A stretch of 64,000 nt of DNA, from assembly GCA_934667425.1 (NCBI GenBank), contig CAKULV010000004.1, forward strand, positions 36,602 to 100,601, read 5' to 3'. The DNA comes from an uncultured Kiritimatiellota bacterium (GTDB lineage: Bacteria > Verrucomicrobiota > Kiritimatiellia > RFP12 > UBA1067). Below are positions 8,901-16,530 of this stretch, piece by piece. The notes under the pieces are model-generated. The model was not told the DNA's origin. It saw only the letters and a program-made list of their open reading frames with translations, and did no database searches. Both the position numbers and the translations under genes were made by a program. Every line of letters starts with the position of its first letter. Positions within the stretch are counted from its first letter, which is position 1.

Positions 8901-9056
8901 CGCATCGACGTAGGTCTTCCCGTCCGGCGCGGCGAGTGCCGCCAGCGGCGCCGTCAGCGCCAGCGCGAGGGCGACAAGAGCGAGCATGGAAGGATTACCC
9001 CCCTCCCCCCTTGAGGAAAGTCGAACGGAATGGATTCTCGAATTCAAGTCAGACAT
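5976..9056 (-). CDS. Giant secreted beta-strand-repeat (autotransporter-repeat-like) protein
   Basis: A 1026-residue exported protein made of short Gly/Asp/Thr-rich beta strands such as GTGTLTVRGG, ELTVRAGETLQVYG and GGTLTLATP, the style of autotransporter-associated beta-strand repeats that fold as a right-handed beta-helix. ATG 9056 has an AAGGAG ribosome site; it gives an unusually long n-region of about 24 residues before the hydrophobic core LALVALALALTAPLAALAA. An internal ATG at 8987 would give a normal signal but lacks a ribosome site. No C-terminal membrane barrel or PEP-CTERM-type anchor is seen; the protein ends GTVLVVR. It is a clear paralogue of the protein at 35498-38437. A surface or extracellular glycan-binding role is inferred. 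Confidence 0.8.
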   Translation of the reverse strand: MSDLNSRIHSVRLSSRGEGGNPSMLALVALALALTAPLAALAAPDGKTYVDASVKDWYDATDSDGNVVSVTNGADVVVTAMYNGNCAFAPQHKSYSSLTFAAERRKNFWTDNHYASVGAGGIAFLTNSVFSTGRSSEDSRNLKITADQTWSGLDFEMAERPVLSIGHPFYGTYYKMGLGVADGVHALTVEKSLDVWFTGQNSALGEVDLTVRSPARLYLAKERRLNSVTLDLDARLSARSLTLVGDGDALALGQPLAARWSGQPVGTCAALDSVHYAPVLNLRDGADVTAASPCVFAIPDVTVSGSAADASSWTGSFAVTQALTSVALSGGVVLDLSAATLTEVGVAASLAFTGTGTVRIAPATYSLSGTLSFGEGVTLSFVGPGDLGRIALSGAGAIELDPGADGEVFAGDFSGTTGSLALTRGTAVLVGGRGSLSSVVAEAGATLVESGGFVVTDVIRPEAELTVRAGETLQVYGSGLTERTQLTLDGGTVRFLRSAAVAAPVAVRQSSVVGADASAMGEISGAVTCAITNGIGFVVRGQGCHVFSGGFTSELPSGDWRGLAKTNSFFAYGGDVVLKTGRYFLGNGQLRIGVEEPSWNVETQGPPPYCCRRLTVGDGADVSFAEWTNSQGARWENVLIRPPTDPRYYLQNVTLEIATGGSLTVSRNHLLVAGYNQSCVTVELSGGALTLNDDASIYLGHGGYVTGNLVLKGGTLTLATPLGPYNDTDVARVLWHGGTLRLGAAFPASQPILKGRARGTATPTMLKSSCQVLGDGCVLDLGACRGVAVTNTPAGFDRGEWIGTGTLTVRGGDTCRELVMNAFPSGIGLRLEKDARVTIPQAARVYDPAKSDFAWVRPYPLSNFSSTDGWLMPADALSLAEFGPGAKGVSLDVESPVRRLAVGTVRVPSGGWWNNAAPFFASLADRWTFTNLVFEAGAEWNVTRDSTGENALRVPGDLTLPTAPETLVVSRSSRVPIGDRVLARAEGAVSGAPAIVKNGPFSYEFEVDAAGRCVRLGCKGTVLVVR

Positions 9057-9134
9057 GGCAGTCTTCTCCTTATCTTGCTTTTGAGTTGTTGGGATTATGG
9101 CAAAACCGTCTCTCGCCGTGTGAACGAAATCGCT

Positions 9135-11126
9135 TCACGAGCCGTCGCCTGTCGGGGGGTCGGCCGAATACTCGAGGTCATCGACCTCGCGCGGACGGTC
9201 TGTCGTGCCGGCGACTGGCATGAAGGTCCCGACCCAGCGCTGCGTCATCCACGTGTTCACGCGATGCGTCATCGGAAGCGTCAGCTTCACGTGGTTCCAG
9301 CCCGCCTTCAGGCGGATCGGCGTCGGCTCGCGCATGTACCACTCGTCGTTCGTGAACGGGATCTCGTCAATCGCGTGGTCACACCGCACCATCGGCGTCT
9401 GCTGGCCCGGCTCCAGGTCGGGCTGCTCCCAGACCGGCGGCGGGATCGCCTCGCCGTTAACCTCCGCCGTGGCGCCATACCGGTTCCACTGCCCGCGGGA
9501 CGGCGTGCCGCGCGCGCGGTAGCGGCCCTGGTCGCGGTCATAGTCCGTGAAGCCGATCCACGCGCCCACCGTGCGGTCGGAGGGGCTGCGCACCCACGTC
9601 TCCATGAAGACGACGCCAGTCGTCGAGTGGTAGAGGTTCCGGGGCGACTCCGGCCCGTCATACGGATAGACGCTCCCCTGCGCGATGTCCTTGGCGATCA
9701 GGCGCCCGTCGCGGTCTGTCAGGCGCCAGCGCATCTGCGTCTGCCGCACGAAATGGAACGGATGCCGCAGGTCCGTCAGCGCGCGGTCGCGCTGGGCGAC
9801 CGTGCGGCGCTCGATCTCCCGGACCGTCTCCAGCAGCGGATCGCCCGCGAGGGGCAGTCGCCTGCGCGCGAACTCCCTGCGGCACGCGCGGCCGTGCCAG
9901 TAGAGGTCGCCGAGCATCACGCACGCGGGGAACACCGCCACGTTGCGGAACGCCCGCGCGTACGGGAGCCCGACGGCGGCATCGTGCCACGAGCAGAAGA
10001 TCGCGCCCCACTGCCGCTCCTCGGGCGCCGCGCCGCCGAACGGCTGCGCGAAGGCGGCCGCGTTCACGATCTCGAACGGATTGTAGTCCTCGATGTACCA
10101 GCCGCGCGCGTCGAACTGCGGGCAGTCGGCCGACTTCTGCCGGCCCCACAGCATCGCCACGCGCGGGCCCTGCGGGTCGAAGTCCTGGCCGGGGTTCCAC
10201 GTCACCAGCGTGCGCCCGTTGTCCGCGACGACCTTCGCCCAGCGCGTCATCGTCCTCTTCTCGACCTTCTCCGGCTCGTCCCAGACCTCGTCGCCGCCCA
10301 GGTGCACGAACGGCATCACCTCCTTCGGCGCCAGCTTGCAGAGCTCGTCGATGAGGTTCGCCAGCGTCTCCTCGACGCCCGCATCCCGCATCGTCCTGAA
10401 GCCGAACGCCTCGCGGAACGCCTGCGAATGCCCGGGGATGTCGAGCTCCGGCATGACCGTCACGCCGCGCGCGGCGGCGTAGCCGACGATCTCGCGGAAG
10501 TCGTCCTGCGAGTAGAACTTGCCGCGATGGCGGTGGCCGAACGGGTCGTAGTAGGCCTTCTTCTCCATCTCGGGATAGCGCTTCGACGCGAGCCGCCAGG
10601 CGTAGTATTCCGTCAGGTGCCAGTGGAAGAGGTTCAGCTTGTAGCGCGCCATCACGTCGATGAGGTCCTTGAGCGACGCGACGTCCATGAAGTTGCGCCC
10701 CGTGTCCAGCATGAAGCCGCGCCAGCGGAGGCGCGGCCAGTCCGTGACCGTGCAGCACGGCACCGCGCCGCCCGAGAGGCGGACGAGCTGGTCGAGGGTC
10801 GTGCGCGCATGGCGCTCGCCGAGCCGCCCGTGCGCCGTGATGGTGACGCCCCGCGCCGTCACGTCCAGCACATACGCCTCGTCCGCGACGCCCGCCGGCG
10901 CGCCCGGCACGTCAGCCGTCCGCACGGTCACGTTCGCGACCGCCGCCGCGTCCGCCACGCCGCCCGATGCGGCGACGCGCCGGGGCTCCGGCATCAGCTC
11001 GTCCACCGGTGACGCCGAGGCGGCCAGGGCGCCAAGGCCGGCCGCATGCCAGAAGTTGGCGTCATATCCCCACAGGCAGCAACTCGCGCCCAGCGCGGCA
11101 AACATCGATTGAACTGCTTTTTTCAT
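9135..11126 (-). CDS. Secreted GH20 beta-N-acetylhexosaminidase
   Basis: A 663-residue exported GH20 enzyme that would remove terminal N-acetylhexosamine by substrate-assisted catalysis. A signal-like N-terminus is followed by a GH20b-type alpha/beta domain (about 40-130). The catalytic TIM barrel (about 132-440) shows RGFMLDTGRNF, FHWHLTEYYAWR, MPELDIPGHSQAF and the catalytic pair in VHLGGDEVWDE (Asp 279, Glu 280). The C-terminal 200 residues are beta-rich and resemble an accessory binding domain. It has its own promoter (11174-11201) and a GAGGAG ribosome site. The NagB-like deaminase at 53251-54132 could use the released amino sugar after phosphorylation. Confidence 0.92.
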   Translation of the reverse strand: MKKAVQSMFAALGASCCLWGYDANFWHAAGLGALAASASPVDELMPEPRRVAASGGVADAAAVANVTVRTADVPGAPAGVADEAYVLDVTARGVTITAHGRLGERHARTTLDQLVRLSGGAVPCCTVTDWPRLRWRGFMLDTGRNFMDVASLKDLIDVMARYKLNLFHWHLTEYYAWRLASKRYPEMEKKAYYDPFGHRHRGKFYSQDDFREIVGYAAARGVTVMPELDIPGHSQAFREAFGFRTMRDAGVEETLANLIDELCKLAPKEVMPFVHLGGDEVWDEPEKVEKRTMTRWAKVVADNGRTLVTWNPGQDFDPQGPRVAMLWGRQKSADCPQFDARGWYIEDYNPFEIVNAAAFAQPFGGAAPEERQWGAIFCSWHDAAVGLPYARAFRNVAVFPACVMLGDLYWHGRACRREFARRRLPLAGDPLLETVREIERRTVAQRDRALTDLRHPFHFVRQTQMRWRLTDRDGRLIAKDIAQGSVYPYDGPESPRNLYHSTTGVVFMETWVRSPSDRTVGAWIGFTDYDRDQGRYRARGTPSRGQWNRYGATAEVNGEAIPPPVWEQPDLEPGQQTPMVRCDHAIDEIPFTNDEWYMREPTPIRLKAGWNHVKLTLPMTHRVNTWMTQRWVGTFMPVAGTTDRPREVDDLEYSADPPTGDGS

Positions 11127-11173
11127 GGCGTCTCCTCATGCGATAAGTGGTTACAACGGTCAGAAATGGCACC

Positions 11174-11201
11174 ATCATAGCAAATGTGTTTTTTTTTTCA
11201 A
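11174..11201 (-). promoter_or_regulatory. Sigma70-like promoter of the GH20 gene
   Basis: Minus-strand TTGAAA (11201-11196), a 16-bp spacer rich in A, then TATGAT (11179-11174) preceded by TGC. Transcription would start near 11167, leaving a leader of about 40 nt with GAGGAG before ATG 11126. Confidence 0.6.
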
Positions 11202-11226
11202 CAGAAACCGTTTCGAAGGGGCGCCC

Positions 11227-12702
11227 TTACGCGAACGGGTCCCAGCCCTTGCGGTAGGCCTTCGTGACGTGCCGGTCGGCGGCCGCGTCGTTCGTGACGC
11301 GGTGGCCGTCCCACGCGAGCGTCGAGCCCTTGCCGGCGAGCGCGGAGACGTTGCCGAGGCACACGGTCTTCGCGAGCGGCACGGAATACTCGAAGCAGTC
11401 GTTCGCCTCGCGCCGCTCGCGGATCGCGGCGTAGAACTCGTGGAAGTGGTGCGGCGTGACGCGGCGGTAGTCGAAGTCGTCCGGCCGGTCCACGCGCGGG
11501 ATGCACCAGCCCGCCGCGCGCGGCATGAAGCGGTAGCCGCCGTGGTGCGTGAACCAGAGGTTCGCCTTCGTGCCCACGAAGAGGACGCCGTTCTTGTAGA
11601 ACGGGTCCTTCTCGAAGCCGTTGGCCTTCTCGACCTCCAGCACCTTCGGCGGGATGTTGAGATGCTCGCGCCTGTACGGGATGCCGAACTTGTTGACGTA
11701 CTCCTTCGCGTAGGGGACGCCCTCGTTGAGCCCGTCCCACCAGTGCATCGTGACGGCGTGGCCGAACTTCGAGGTCGGGTAGTGGAACTCGAATGCGTCG
11801 CGGTACGCCCACGCCCCCTCGAGCGCGAACTTCGCCTCGTGGCAGGTCACGCGGTCGGGGTCCTTGAGCCCCAGCGCCCAGAACGCGACGTCCATGATGT
11901 GCATGCCGAGGTTGCCGATCGAGCCGTTGCCGTAGCCGATCCAGCTGTGCCACCCGTGCGGGTGCATGCCGTCCTGGTCGGGCGTCTCCGGGTAGAAGTC
12001 GCAGATTGGCGAACCGCCGCACCAGAGGTCCCAGTCCATGCCCTTCGGCGGCGGGACCGCCGCCGGGCGCCGGTAGATCGAGTTGCAGCGGTCGTCATAC
12101 GCCCAGACTTCCCTCACCTCGCCGAGCGCGCCCTCGGCGATGCGGTCGACGCAGTACTTCATCGAGGGGAAGGAATGCCCGTAGGTGCCGCACTGCGTGA
12201 CGAGATGCGGACGCCTGCGCGCCTCGGAGAGGATGAGGTCGCATTCCGCCGACGTGAGGCAGAGCGGCTTGTCGAGGTAGACGTGGATGTCGCGGCGGAG
12301 CGCCATCACCGCCGGCAGGACGTGCTGGTGGTTCGGCGTCTCGACGACGATCGCGTCGATCTCGCCGTCCATCTGCTCGAACATGTCCTGGTAGGTCGAG
12401 AAGCGCCGCGCCGTCGCGAAGTTCGCGCGCGCCTCGGCGTCGCACGTGTCGGCGACGAACTTCTCGAGGAAGGCGAGCCGCGCCGGGTCCGGGTCGACGA
12501 CCGCGACGAGATCCTCGCAGAGGACGCCGTCGATCATGCAGCGCGTCTGGAGGCCGCAGCCGATCAGCGCGACGCGGATCTTCGCGCCCTGGGCGATCCG
12601 GCGCTCGCGCGAGAGCCCGAAGCCCGCGCAGCCGACGTTGAAGAGCGGCAGGGCCGACGCGGCGACCATGCCCTTGAAGAGATTCCGACGATTGATGTTC
12701 AT
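11227..12702 (-). CDS. Tat-exported Gfo/Idh/MocA oxidoreductase
   Basis: A 491-residue member of the Gfo/Idh/MocA family, which oxidise or epimerise sugars with a bound or soluble nicotinamide cofactor. The N-terminus MNINRRNLFKGMVAASALPL carries a twin-arginine motif and ends in FNVGC, a possible lipobox. The Rossmann fold follows (VALIGCGLQTRCM), with the family lysine in VYLDKPLCLT. The C-terminal half has the subfamily block GMDWDLWCGGSPICDF and a His-rich HPHGWHSWIGYGNGSIG. It is the last gene of a five-gene operon that starts at 17295. Its signal peptide is almost identical at DNA level to that of the gene at 13791-15251. Substrate unknown. Confidence 0.9.
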   Translation of the reverse strand: MNINRRNLFKGMVAASALPLFNVGCAGFGLSRERRIAQGAKIRVALIGCGLQTRCMIDGVLCEDLVAVVDPDPARLAFLEKFVADTCDAEARANFATARRFSTYQDMFEQMDGEIDAIVVETPNHQHVLPAVMALRRDIHVYLDKPLCLTSAECDLILSEARRRPHLVTQCGTYGHSFPSMKYCVDRIAEGALGEVREVWAYDDRCNSIYRRPAAVPPPKGMDWDLWCGGSPICDFYPETPDQDGMHPHGWHSWIGYGNGSIGNLGMHIMDVAFWALGLKDPDRVTCHEAKFALEGAWAYRDAFEFHYPTSKFGHAVTMHWWDGLNEGVPYAKEYVNKFGIPYRREHLNIPPKVLEVEKANGFEKDPFYKNGVLFVGTKANLWFTHHGGYRFMPRAAGWCIPRVDRPDDFDYRRVTPHHFHEFYAAIRERREANDCFEYSVPLAKTVCLGNVSALAGKGSTLAWDGHRVTNDAAADRHVTKAYRKGWDPFA

Positions 12703-12795
12703 GTCTTTCTCCTTGGTTGTTGTCTGTCTTTTCCGTTGTTGCCCGAAGTCCTTTTGTCCGCTGGCATCGCCCGAAACGGCCGTCCGCCTCCGCCG

Positions 12796-13794
12796 TCAGG
12801 GCGCAAGCGCATGGCCCAGCCGCCGGTCGATCTCGGCGCGCTGCGCCTCCGTGAGGACAAGGTCCGCCAGGGTCCAGCCGCCGCCCGCCTTCGCCTCGCG
12901 CGAGAGGGTGTTGCGAAAGACGCCGCGCCGCTTGAGGACGTAGAGGTTCCAGCCGCGCATCTGCGCGGAGGGCAGCACGTTGTCGAGGTTTCGCAAATAC
13001 ATGAACTTCGCGAACAGCTCGTCCGCGCGCGCGTCGTCCGCCTCCAGCGCCCGCCAGACGCGCACCATCAAGTCGGCGTACATCGGCCGCTGCGAGATGA
13101 CGCCGCGCGTGCCGACCACGCGGTAGTGGTAGAGCCAGTCGCGCCCGCCCCAGCCCGTGAAGACCGTCTTCACGGCTGGCTTCGCCGCGGCCAGCTCGCC
13201 CGCCAGGGCGCAGATGCCCGCGCCCGTACCCTCGACCTTGTACCAGCCGTACGTCTCGGGATGGCGTACGGCCAGCCCGACAAGCGCCTTCGCGGACGGA
13301 AGCGGCGACTTGCCGTTGTACGTCTGGACGATGACCCGGATCGACCTCTCGCCCGCGGCCGCGCGCGCCCGGAGCGCGGCGGCAACCGCGTCGTACTGCC
13401 GCTCGTAGGCCGCGTCGTCCGTCGCGTCGTCGCACATCCGGACGAGAAGCGCCGTCTTGAGCGCCGGATGTCGCGCGGCAAGGTCGGCGGCGACGCCGAC
13501 GCGGCGCAGCGTGTCCACGAGATTCGTCCCCGGGCAGCACGGGCAGAACCAGGCCTCGCCGCCCGCGAGCGCCTGCGCGACCGCCGCAAGCCCCTCGCGC
13601 TCCTCCTCGGCCGTCAGCAGCTCAAGCGCGTCGTTCGCCGCCGGCCAGATGACGCCGCTTGCGCCGCAGTCCGCGACGAAGCGCGCTTCCTTCGCCAGCG
13701 TCACGACGTCCAGCGAGCCGTCCTCGGCATACGGCGTGCACAGGAGCGGAATCGGGCCGCCGAGCGCCGCGGCCAGCAGTGCCGTCAGCGTCAT
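12796..13794 (-). CDS. DapA/NanA-family class I aldolase
   Basis: A 332-residue cytoplasmic (beta/alpha)8 lyase or aldolase of the dihydrodipicolinate synthase / N-acetylneuraminate lyase family. The Schiff-base lysine is in GWYKVEGTG (Lys 186), the partner tyrosine in VQTYNG (Tyr 159), and the pyruvate-loop region reads GASGVIWPAANDALELL. Given its place among sugar oxidoreductases, cleavage of a 2-keto-3-deoxy sugar acid or a nonulosonate is more likely than lysine synthesis (inference). ATG 13794 overlaps the upstream stop (ATGA) and follows GGGAGGT. The family's GTTGE-like phosphate-side motif is changed to PAAND, which argues against true DapA. Confidence 0.85.
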   Translation of the reverse strand: MTLTALLAAALGGPIPLLCTPYAEDGSLDVVTLAKEARFVADCGASGVIWPAANDALELLTAEEEREGLAAVAQALAGGEAWFCPCCPGTNLVDTLRRVGVAADLAARHPALKTALLVRMCDDATDDAAYERQYDAVAAALRARAAAGERSIRVIVQTYNGKSPLPSAKALVGLAVRHPETYGWYKVEGTGAGICALAGELAAAKPAVKTVFTGWGGRDWLYHYRVVGTRGVISQRPMYADLMVRVWRALEADDARADELFAKFMYLRNLDNVLPSAQMRGWNLYVLKRRGVFRNTLSREAKAGGGWTLADLVLTEAQRAEIDRRLGHALAP

Positions 13795-15251
13795 GCGACC
13801 TCCCATCCCTTCCGGTAGGCGTGCCGCGCATGGGCGTCGGCAGCCGCGTGGCCCGTCTTGGCCCCGTCGAAGGCATATGTGCCCTTCCCGGCGAAGACGA
13901 CCATGTTCGCGAGCATGAGCGTCTTTGCGAGCGGGACCGAGAAGTCGAGGTCGGTGCGGATCTCGCCCGGAGCGCCGCGCACCGCGCCGAGGAACTCCGC
14001 GATGATGCGCCGCTCCTCCGACTCCAGCGTGTCGGCGTCTGGGATGGGCAGGTCGGCGAAGCGACCGCCCTCGGGGAAGAAGCGGAGCGTGCGGTGGAAC
14101 TCCTCGTAGACCATGCCCTTTGTGCCGACGAACACCGTGCCGAACGCCGGGAGCGGCGTCTTCACGTTCCACTTGCGCTCCAGCTCCAGGAGTTCCGCCG
14201 GGAAGTTCGTGTGCTCGCGCCTGTAGACGCGGTTGTACCAGCCGGTCATGTACTTGGAGCTGATGTCCACGCCGTCCGCGACGCCGTCGTTCCAGTGCAG
14301 CGCGAACGCGCCGTGCAACCGGCCGGCGGGAATCGCGAAGTCAAGCGTGCCGCGCGCGTTCCAGGCGCCCGGGCATCCCCATTTGACGTCCCGAACCGTG
14401 ACGGCCGTCGGCAGCGCGAGGTCCAGGCACTGGAACGGCGTGTCGAGGACGTGCGTCCCCATGTTGCCGATCGAGCCGTTGCCGTAGTCGATCCAACTGT
14501 GCCAGTCATGCGGATGAAGCCCGACGCGCCCGTCTTCTTCGCCGTAGGGTTCGCAGACGGGCGAGCCGCCGCACCAGAGGTCCCAGTCCATGCCCTTCGG
14601 CGGCGGCACGGCGTGCGGACGCCGGAACATCGTGTTCGGGCGGTCGGAGAAGCTGAAGACTTCCTCGAGGTCGCCGATGACGCCCTCGCGCAGGCACTTC
14701 GCGAGGTACGGACGGTGCGTCATGTTGTGCCCCTTGTTGCCGACGCGCACGACGACGCCGGCCGCGCGCGCCTCGCGCTCGATCCGAATGACCTCCTCCA
14801 TCGTGTGGGCCATCGGCTTCTCGACAAAGACGTTCGCGCCCGCGCGGATCGCGAGGAGCGTCGGAAGCGCATGATGGTGGTTCGGCGTCGCGACGAACAC
14901 CGCGTCGAGCGTCTCGCCGACCTCGGCGAACAGCTCGCGGTAGTCCGCGTAGACCTTCGCCCGCGCAAGGTCTTCCTTCTTCCACGACTTCTTGGCCTTC
15001 TGCCAGAACTTGGAATTCGCGAACGCATTCGGATCTGGCTCCGCGACCGCGACCAGCTCGCAGCCGCCAACGGCGCCCGCCCGCCGGAGCAGGGTCCCGC
15101 CCCAGTCGCCACAGCCGATGACGGCGATTCGGACCCTGCTGCCGCCTCGCAGCCCAGCGAGACGCCCGAAGCCCGCGCAGCCGACGTTGAAGAGCGGCAG
15201 GGCCGACGCGGCGACCATGCCGCGGAGGAGATTGCGACGATTGACGTTCAT
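13791..15251 (-). CDS. Tat-exported Gfo/Idh/MocA oxidoreductase
   Basis: A 486-residue paralogue of the protein at 11227-12702. ATG 15251 follows GGAAGGA and starts the twin-arginine signal MNVNRRNLLRGMVAASALPL, ending FNVGC; an upstream in-frame ATG at 15281 lies before the ribosome site. The Rossmann motif is IAVIGCGDWGGT, the family lysine is in VFVEKPMAHT, and GMDWDLWCGGSPVCEP and HPHDWHSWIDYGNGSIGN repeat the paralogue's blocks. Export of a folded, cofactor-loaded oxidoreductase by Tat recalls periplasmic glucose-fructose oxidoreductase. The next gene (DapA family) is translationally coupled through ATGA. Confidence 0.9.
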   Translation of the reverse strand: MNVNRRNLLRGMVAASALPLFNVGCAGFGRLAGLRGGSRVRIAVIGCGDWGGTLLRRAGAVGGCELVAVAEPDPNAFANSKFWQKAKKSWKKEDLARAKVYADYRELFAEVGETLDAVFVATPNHHHALPTLLAIRAGANVFVEKPMAHTMEEVIRIEREARAAGVVVRVGNKGHNMTHRPYLAKCLREGVIGDLEEVFSFSDRPNTMFRRPHAVPPPKGMDWDLWCGGSPVCEPYGEEDGRVGLHPHDWHSWIDYGNGSIGNMGTHVLDTPFQCLDLALPTAVTVRDVKWGCPGAWNARGTLDFAIPAGRLHGAFALHWNDGVADGVDISSKYMTGWYNRVYRREHTNFPAELLELERKWNVKTPLPAFGTVFVGTKGMVYEEFHRTLRFFPEGGRFADLPIPDADTLESEERRIIAEFLGAVRGAPGEIRTDLDFSVPLAKTLMLANMVVFAGKGTYAFDGAKTGHAAADAHARHAYRKGWEVA

Positions 15252-15319
15252 GATGTTTTTTCCTTCCTTGTCAAATTTCACCTAAAAAACCTTAAATCCT
15301 TCCGCCTTTGCCTTTCCGC

Positions 15320-16471
15320 CTACAGGTTACAGGCGTCCAGCGAGACCTTGTGCACCTTTCGGTCGTGCTCGTAGAGCCCCGGCGGGTTGGGGATCTCGCC
15401 GCGGATGATGCGCGCGAGCTCCGCGAGCTGCCCCGCGTAGCGGTCGTTCGGCGCCTTGAAGTCAATCTGCGTGAAGCCCTGCTTGTAGCCGCCGGCGTCC
15501 TTCTTGAGGTAGAGTCTGAGCGAGAGCGTGTAGACCTTCGGCAGGCCGTCCGCCGGCAGGCCCGTCACGTGCCCGACCGTGCGGAAGTCCTCGATCGGCA
15601 GCATCTCGACCATGCCGTTCGAGCCGTCGATGCGGATGTGGCGGCAGGGCTGGGTGCCGCGCGAGCAGACCCGGAAGACGCAGTTCGCGCGCGGATACTC
15701 CATGACCGTGAGGGCGTGCGTCTTCGCCCATTCGGGATCGCCCGGCGCGGGCTTGATGACGGACCACGTCTTCTGCGGCATCTCGTCGTCGAAGATCGGC
15801 ATCGCCCACTCGATCGCGTGACACGTCAGGAGGTAGGCCGTCCCGCCCGGATAGTGCGAGGCGTACTCCGGGTACTTCGGATAGCCGTAGCAGTGGTCAA
15901 GGTCGGCCTCGACCGAGTAGACCTCGCCGAGGACGCCCGACTTCGCGAGGTCGACCATCTTGTTGATCGCCTCGTTCGAGCGGAACATGTAGCCGATCTG
16001 CAGCGGCACGCCGCGCGCCTCGCAGATTGCGCTCATCCGGCGGAACCCGGCGAGGTCGGCGCCCAGCGGCTTGTCCATGTGCATCGGGATGCCGTGGCGC
16101 GCAATCTCCGTGGAGACCTCGACAAGCTCGGAATTCGAGACCTCGACGACGATCAGGTCCGGCTTCACCTCCTCGAAGACCTGCCGCGGCGTGAAGCAGG
16201 GATACTTGGAATAGCGGTCCTTGCTCGGCTCGACCATGCGCATCGCCGTCGAAGCCGTGTCGTCCACCCAGCCGACCATCTCGTAGTCGTTCGTCAGCTT
16301 CAGGACGGCATCCCACTTGCCGCTCGAATGGTTGTGGATGATCCCCCAGTGCACGACGCGCGCCTTGCGGCTGCCGATCGGCTTCCACTGCGGCCCCGAC
16401 ACGTCCGGACTCGTCGAGCATCCCGCCAGCATCGCCGCCAAAACTTCCATTGCAAGTCTCGTTGTCTTCAT
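15320..16471 (-). CDS. Lipoprotein Gfo/Idh/MocA oxidoreductase
   Basis: A 383-residue Gfo/Idh/MocA protein with a classical lipoprotein signal, lipobox LAGC with Cys 18 (MKTTRLAMEVLAAMLAGCST). The Rossmann part is divergent (VVHWGIIHNHSSGKWDAVL, without a tight GxGxxG), but the family lysine motif MHMDKPLGAD is present and the C-terminal dehydrogenase domain (GYMFRSNEAINKMVDLAK) is normal. It lies between the outer-membrane barrel gene and the Tat-exported paralogues, 59 bp after the former. The weak dinucleotide-binding loop could mean tight cofactor binding or a binding-only role. Three exported paralogues in one operon suggest successive steps on one sugar or related sugars. Confidence 0.85.
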   Translation of the reverse strand: MKTTRLAMEVLAAMLAGCSTSPDVSGPQWKPIGSRKARVVHWGIIHNHSSGKWDAVLKLTNDYEMVGWVDDTASTAMRMVEPSKDRYSKYPCFTPRQVFEEVKPDLIVVEVSNSELVEVSTEIARHGIPMHMDKPLGADLAGFRRMSAICEARGVPLQIGYMFRSNEAINKMVDLAKSGVLGEVYSVEADLDHCYGYPKYPEYASHYPGGTAYLLTCHAIEWAMPIFDDEMPQKTWSVIKPAPGDPEWAKTHALTVMEYPRANCVFRVCSRGTQPCRHIRIDGSNGMVEMLPIEDFRTVGHVTGLPADGLPKVYTLSLRLYLKKDAGGYKQGFTQIDFKAPNDRYAGQLAELARIIRGEIPNPPGLYEHDRKVHKVSLDACNL

Positions 16472-16530
16472 CGTTGTTCTCCTGTTGAATTAACCTCCCA
16501 ACCTTCCAGACCTCCCAGAGCTCCCCACCC

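Noticed and set aside
5964..9014. Plus-strand open frame of about 1016 codons opposite the giant beta-strand gene
   Set aside because: Extremely Arg/Ala/Asp-rich with no domain signature, ribosome site or signal; it is the antisense shadow of a GC-rich gene.
5976..9056. Classical type V autotransporter
   Set aside because: The repeats resemble autotransporter passenger strands, but there is no C-terminal translocator barrel in this or the other giant proteins.
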